A stretch of DNA of 16,351 nucleotides, taken from the NCBI GenBank assembly GCA_026982175.1, contig JALSHP010000204.1:1-16351 (forward strand), written 5' to 3'. Below are positions 13,107 through 16,351 of the stretch, in pieces. Within the stretch, counting starts at the first letter, position 1. Each line of letters opens with the position of its first letter. The notes beneath the pieces were generated by a model. The model was not told the DNA's origin. It made no database searches and was given only the letters and a program-made list of their open reading frames with translations. Source of the stretch: Campylobacteraceae bacterium (GTDB lineage: Bacteria > Campylobacterota > Campylobacteria > Campylobacterales > Sulfurovaceae). Made by a program: the position numbers and the translations under genes.

Positions 13107-14378
13107 CTAGTTAAAAATAGAAGTTCCCAAATATTCAAACTGTCCAAGTTCTCTTTCTATTTCTAAAAGACGGTTATATTTAGCAATTCTATCACTTCTA
13201 GCAGTTGAACCTGTTTTAATTTGACCTGTATTCATGGCAACGGCAAAGTCTGCAATGAAAGTGTCTTCACTCTCACCAGAACGGTGAGACATTACACAAG
13301 TGTAGCCATTTCTTTGTGCCAATCGAATGGTCTGCATGGTTTCTGAAACAGTACCAATTTGGTTTGGTTTAATCAAAATTGAATTGGCAATATTTTTTTC
13401 AATCCCTTCAGCCAAAATTGAAACATTGGTGACAAAGAGGTCATCTCCAACAAGTTGTGTTTTATCAGCCAACTCATCAGTAAGCGTTTTCCAACCCTCC
13501 CAATCTTCTTCATCTAAGCCATCTTCAATAGAGACAATAGGGTATTTAGCACATAAGTCAGCGTAGTAAGCGACCATTTCAGTTGATGTTAGCTCTCTGT
13601 TTTCAGATTTTAAAACATAAAGCCCCTCATCATTGGTAAGCTCTGATGCTGCAACATCAAGAGCTAAGCCAATCTCTTCACCCACTTTGTATCCAGCAGC
13701 TTCAATTGCCTGAATGATTACTTGAATAGGCTCTTCATTGCTTTTTAAGTTAGGTGCAAATCCACCCTCATCACCCACAGCGGTACTCTCACCCATACCA
13801 TCAATGATTTTTTTAAGGTGTTGATAGATTTCTGCTACGGCTTGAAGTCCTCTTGAAAAGGTGTCAAACCCATGTGGGACAATCATATACTCTTGAAAAT
13901 CTACCGAGTTGTTAGCATGTTCACCACCGTTGATGATGTTAAACATAGGAACAGGTAAGGTTACGCCATTAGCTCCACCTAAGTAACGATAAAGAGGCAT
14001 GTTCATCGACTTAGCGGCTGCCCGTGCTACTGCCATAGAGACACCAAGCACAGCATTTGCTCCAAGCTCTCCATAGTTCTCTGTTCCATCAAGTGTCTTC
14101 ATGGTTAAATCTACTTCTGCTTGGTTGTAAGGAGAGAGTCCAAGTAGGACTTCAGAGATTTTCTCATTGACATTTTCACATGCTTTAAGAACTCCTTTAC
14201 CCATGTAACGGTCACCACCGTCACGTAACTCTAAGGCTTCTCTTTTTCCTGTACTTGCTCCACTAGGAACAATGGCAGAAGCGACTGTTCCATCACTTAA
14301 ACTTACCGTTGCTTGAACGGTAGGGTTACCTCTACTGTCCATTACTTCATTCGCTCTAACATCATCAATAAAAATCAT
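13107..14378 (-). CDS. eno: Enolase
   Basis: Interconverts 2-phosphoglycerate and phosphoenolpyruvate in glycolysis and gluconeogenesis. 423 residues, the normal bacterial length. It starts MIFIDDVRANEVMDSRGNPT, with the mobile loop PSGASTGKREALELRDG. Metal-binding acids appear in ALDVAASE, SIEDGLDEEDWEGW and LVGDDLFVTN. The catalytic glutamate is in GDEGGFAPNL and the lysines in SILIKPNQIGT and GQIKTGS. The signature ILIKPNQIGTVSET is intact, and MSHRSGESEDT binds substrate. Upstream AAGGT gives the ribosome site. It follows recA by 43 bases and abuts the FtsB-like gene, so the three are probably one operon. Nothing is unusual in the protein. Confidence 0.98.
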   Translation of the reverse strand: MIFIDDVRANEVMDSRGNPTVQATVSLSDGTVASAIVPSGASTGKREALELRDGGDRYMGKGVLKACENVNEKISEVLLGLSPYNQAEVDLTMKTLDGTENYGELGANAVLGVSMAVARAAAKSMNMPLYRYLGGANGVTLPVPMFNIINGGEHANNSVDFQEYMIVPHGFDTFSRGLQAVAEIYQHLKKIIDGMGESTAVGDEGGFAPNLKSNEEPIQVIIQAIEAAGYKVGEEIGLALDVAASELTNDEGLYVLKSENRELTSTEMVAYYADLCAKYPIVSIEDGLDEEDWEGWKTLTDELADKTQLVGDDLFVTNVSILAEGIEKNIANSILIKPNQIGTVSETMQTIRLAQRNGYTCVMSHRSGESEDTFIADFAVAMNTGQIKTGSTARSDRIAKYNRLLEIERELGQFEYLGTSIFN

Positions 14379-14421
14379 GGTCTACCTTATAGTAAAATAT
14401 TAATGGGATTTTAACATATAG

Positions 14422-15468
14422 TTACTTATCCTCATCATCACTATCTTTAATCTCTTTAGTATCCATGGTTAACATGCTAGTAATACCCAAAGCCTCTTTG
14501 ATTTTAGCCTCAATCTCATCACGTAGTTTATGGTCTTCTTTAAACTTGGCTTTGACATTCTCTTTACCTTGTCCGAGTTTCATTGAGCCATAGGAGAACC
14601 AAGCACCTGATTTATCGACAATATCTAGTTTTACCCCATAGTCAACCAATTCACCCTCTTTAGAAATTCCCTCACCAAACATAATGTCAAATTCTGCTTG
14701 TCTAAATGGTGGAGCAACTTTGTTCTTGATAACTTTTGCTTTGACACGGTTACCAATTTGTGCTTCACCTTGTTTGAGTGTGGCAATTCTTCTTACATCA
14801 ATCCTAACGGACGCATAAAACTTAAGGGCATTCCCTCCTGTGGTAGTCTCTGGTGAGCCATAACCCATCATTCCAATCTTCATACGCAGTTGGTTAATAA
14901 AAATAACAGTTGTGTTTGTTTTGTGTAAAACAGCTGTCAATTTTCTAAGTGCTTTGGACATAAGACGTGCTTGAAGTCCCACTTGCATGTCACCCATTTC
15001 ACCCTCTATCTCTGCTTTTGGGGTAAGTGCTGCGACGGAATCGACTACAATTAAGTCAACAGCTCCAGAACGGGCTAAAGTTTCAAGAACATCAAGGGCT
15101 TGTTCTCCAAAGTCAGGTTGTGAAACCAAAAGGTTTTCAACATCAACGCCTAAGTTTTTAGCATAAAGGACATCAAGTGCGTGTTCAGCATCTATAAAAG
15201 CACATACTTTATCGTCTGCTTGAGCTGAAGCGGTAATTTGTAGTGCTAGAGTCGTTTTCCCTGAACTTTCAGGTCCATAAATCTCGATGACTCTACCTTC
15301 TGGTACACCCCCAATCCCCAGTGCCATATCCAGCCCCAGTGAACCAGTACTAATAGAAGCAATAGGCTCAATATCTTTATCGCCTAAACGTACAATTGTC
15401 CCTTTACCAAAATTTTTGTCAATCTGTTTCATCGCCATGTCTAAAGCTTTTTGTTTGTTCGCATCCAT
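14422..15468 (-). CDS. recA: Recombinase RecA
   Basis: DNA-dependent ATPase for strand exchange and the SOS response. 348 residues, starting MDANKQKALDMAMKQIDKNF. Walker A is GPESSGKTT (about 65-73) and Walker B ends in LIVVDSVAAL. The conserved Gln-containing loop NTTVIFINQLRMKIG and the DNA-binding loop 2 region, MGYGSPETTTGGNALKFYAS, are intact. A C-terminal acidic tail (KEIKDSDDEDK) is typical and dampens DNA binding. AAAGGA 8 bases before the ATG is a strong ribosome site. No LexA-type box was recognised upstream, in line with the absence of a classical LexA in many Campylobacterota. The gene leads the likely operon with eno and the FtsB-like gene. Confidence 0.98.
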   Translation of the reverse strand: MDANKQKALDMAMKQIDKNFGKGTIVRLGDKDIEPIASISTGSLGLDMALGIGGVPEGRVIEIYGPESSGKTTLALQITASAQADDKVCAFIDAEHALDVLYAKNLGVDVENLLVSQPDFGEQALDVLETLARSGAVDLIVVDSVAALTPKAEIEGEMGDMQVGLQARLMSKALRKLTAVLHKTNTTVIFINQLRMKIGMMGYGSPETTTGGNALKFYASVRIDVRRIATLKQGEAQIGNRVKAKVIKNKVAPPFRQAEFDIMFGEGISKEGELVDYGVKLDIVDKSGAWFSYGSMKLGQGKENVKAKFKEDHKLRDEIEAKIKEALGITSMLTMDTKEIKDSDDEDK

Positions 15469-15502
15469 ACGTTAAATCCTTTGAAAAAATATTATTACTG
15501 CT

Positions 15503-15508
15503 ATTGTA
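15503..15508 (-). promoter_or_regulatory. Candidate -10 box of recA
   Basis: The minus strand reads TACAAT (five of six), about 35 bases before the recA ATG and preceded by an A/T-rich run. The transcript would start near 15496 and have a leader of about 28 nt containing the AAAGGA ribosome site. Confidence 0.45.
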
Positions 15509-15544
15509 GTGGATTTTTTTTAATTAAGATAGAAATATGTCAAA

Positions 15545-15574
15545 TTGTAATGTTTTTAAAAGTTGTGATATAAT
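15545..15574 (+). promoter_or_regulatory. Sigma-70 promoter reading into the right-edge gene
   Basis: TTGTAA (15545-15550), an 18-bp spacer, and a perfect TATAAT (15569-15574) preceded by TG-A, an extended -10. The predicted transcript start falls at about 15581, on the ATG of the next gene. Confidence 0.5.
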
Positions 15575-15579
15575 ATTAA

Positions 15580-16351
15580 ATGATTTTTATTAGATATATA
15601 TTAATACTTTTATCAACACTACTATTGTCTGCTCGGACTGTTCATGAAGATGCTGAAGACCAACAAATTTCGAGATGGAACTTAATAAACACCAGAAATA
15701 GTATTGTTAATACATTTGATAAGCAAAAGCAGAGTCGTGTTATGGATTTTTTGGCTAAAAGGCATAACTTTGCTTATGAACTCAAGATGAAAAAACAATC
15801 AAAAATAGAGTATTGGATTTCATGGGAAATGCAATTTTCAGAAGATTTTGTCATTATTGTAGCCTTAGAGACCAATAGAGGACAGCACTACCTTGTCTAT
15901 ACGTCAGGAGAGGGAAAGAGTCATATGCAGTATGGATTAGGTAGACGTTCCAAAAATGGTACATGGCAAAAAGTGACACGTAATCTACAAGAAGATATTA
16001 GCTATTTTGATAATCGTGTACAAATTCATTCTGTTAAGAGCTTTGTCTTAAGGGGTCGTGGACGACTTGATAACATTGTAACCATGCAAAACAATAGCCT
16101 ACCTAACGCTCAAAAAATACCTAATACTCAAGAACCTATCATTAAAGAAATGCATCCATCAATAGTACCTCCGATAATAGTACCTTCTCTCATACCCAAG
16201 CAAGAAGAGAAACAACGCAGAAGAAAAATCTTTAAAACCCCTGTAAAGTCACTGCCTACCATTAAGTTAAAAGGAAATCAAACAGTACATCTTCAATTAG
16301 GTGAAGCGTATGTTGAGCCAGGAGTCACTGCCTATGATGATCAAGATGGAG
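15580..16351 (+). CDS. Secreted/surface protein with beta-rich domain and Ig-like (DUF5011-type) domain, cut by window edge
   Basis: 257 complete codons are visible and the frame is still open at the edge. The signal peptide is MIFIRYILILLSTLLLSA, then RTVHED. The first domain, residues about 30-168, contains WISWEMQFSEDFVIIVALET, HYLVYTSGEG, YGLGRRSKNGTWQKVTRNL and SFVLRGRGRLDNI. It looks like a beta-sandwich of exported proteins in which a W-M/F-E-F strand, a YGLG turn and a WQ strand recur. I cannot name the family. A Pro-rich linker (about 172-222) follows. Then LPTIKLKGNQTVHLQLGEAY and VEPGVTAYDDQDG match the start of an Ig-like repeat of the DUF5011 type. More such repeats may follow outside the window. 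An in-frame stop sits immediately before the ATG and no ribosome site is present. It is divergent from recA. Adhesin or envelope function is an inference. Confidence 0.85.
   Translation, partial: MIFIRYILILLSTLLLSARTVHEDAEDQQISRWNLINTRNSIVNTFDKQKQSRVMDFLAKRHNFAYELKMKKQSKIEYWISWEMQFSEDFVIIVALETNRGQHYLVYTSGEGKSHMQYGLGRRSKNGTWQKVTRNLQEDISYFDNRVQIHSVKSFVLRGRGRLDNIVTMQNNSLPNAQKIPNTQEPIIKEMHPSIVPPIIVPSLIPKQEEKQRRRKIFKTPVKSLPTIKLKGNQTVHLQLGEAYVEPGVTAYDDQDG

Noticed and set aside
13327..13566. Plus-strand frame inside eno
   Set aside because: It is antisense to conserved enolase catalytic sequence; its length is explained by the codon pattern of the real gene.
15469..15579. LexA box controlling recA
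   Set aside because: No CTG-N10-CAG or similar dyad was seen; only A/T-rich promoter-like sequence is present.

Overview
The window looks like the chromosome of a member of the Campylobacterota (former Epsilonproteobacteria), probably a free-living Sulfurovum- or Sulfurimonas-like organism. The support is the low GC content, AT-rich intergenic DNA, promoters that look like extended -10 boxes, the short BioB of the Campylobacter type, and a recA-eno-small coiled-coil gene block like the one I recall from Campylobacter. The genus is a guess from recalled protein families. No search was run.

Layout from left to right. A three-helix membrane protein of unknown function is cut by the left edge (minus strand). 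It is divergent from a plus-strand operon of topA (DNA topoisomerase I, start corrected to 751) and a YfcE-type phosphoesterase. Positions 3.5-8.2 kb hold a signalling island: a secreted protein with a PilJ-like helical domain; a divergent OmpR-type response regulator; and, on the minus strand, a single-domain receiver, an HPt protein, a small PstS-like periplasmic binding protein and a membrane hybrid histidine kinase. These are the parts of a multistep phosphorelay: periplasmic input, kinase-receiver, HPt, then receiver or regulator. The receiver and HPt genes are in the same frame with only a stop and four codons between them, so they look like the detached tail of a hybrid kinase.

Positions 8.4-10.7 kb hold a TlpA/ResA-like thioredoxin and a secreted rhodanese-like protein whose catalytic cysteine is missing. 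They converge, with overlapping stop codons, on a membrane-anchored, very lysine-rich repeat protein. Positions 10.8-12.8 kb hold bioB overlapping a CPA2-type cation/proton antiporter. Positions 12.8-15.5 kb hold the minus-strand run recA, eno and a small FtsB/DivIC-like protein. The right edge cuts a secreted or surface protein with an unnamed beta-rich domain and the start of an Ig-like (DUF5011-type) domain.

Housekeeping genes (topA, bioB, recA, eno) frame accessory sensing and envelope genes. No tRNA, rRNA, CRISPR array, insertion sequence or phage gene was seen. The most unusual parts are the distributed phosphorelay with its PstS-like partner, the cysteine-less rhodanese paired with a thioredoxin, a 30-bp perfect all-A/T palindrome between divergent genes, and an apparently leaderless surface-protein gene.
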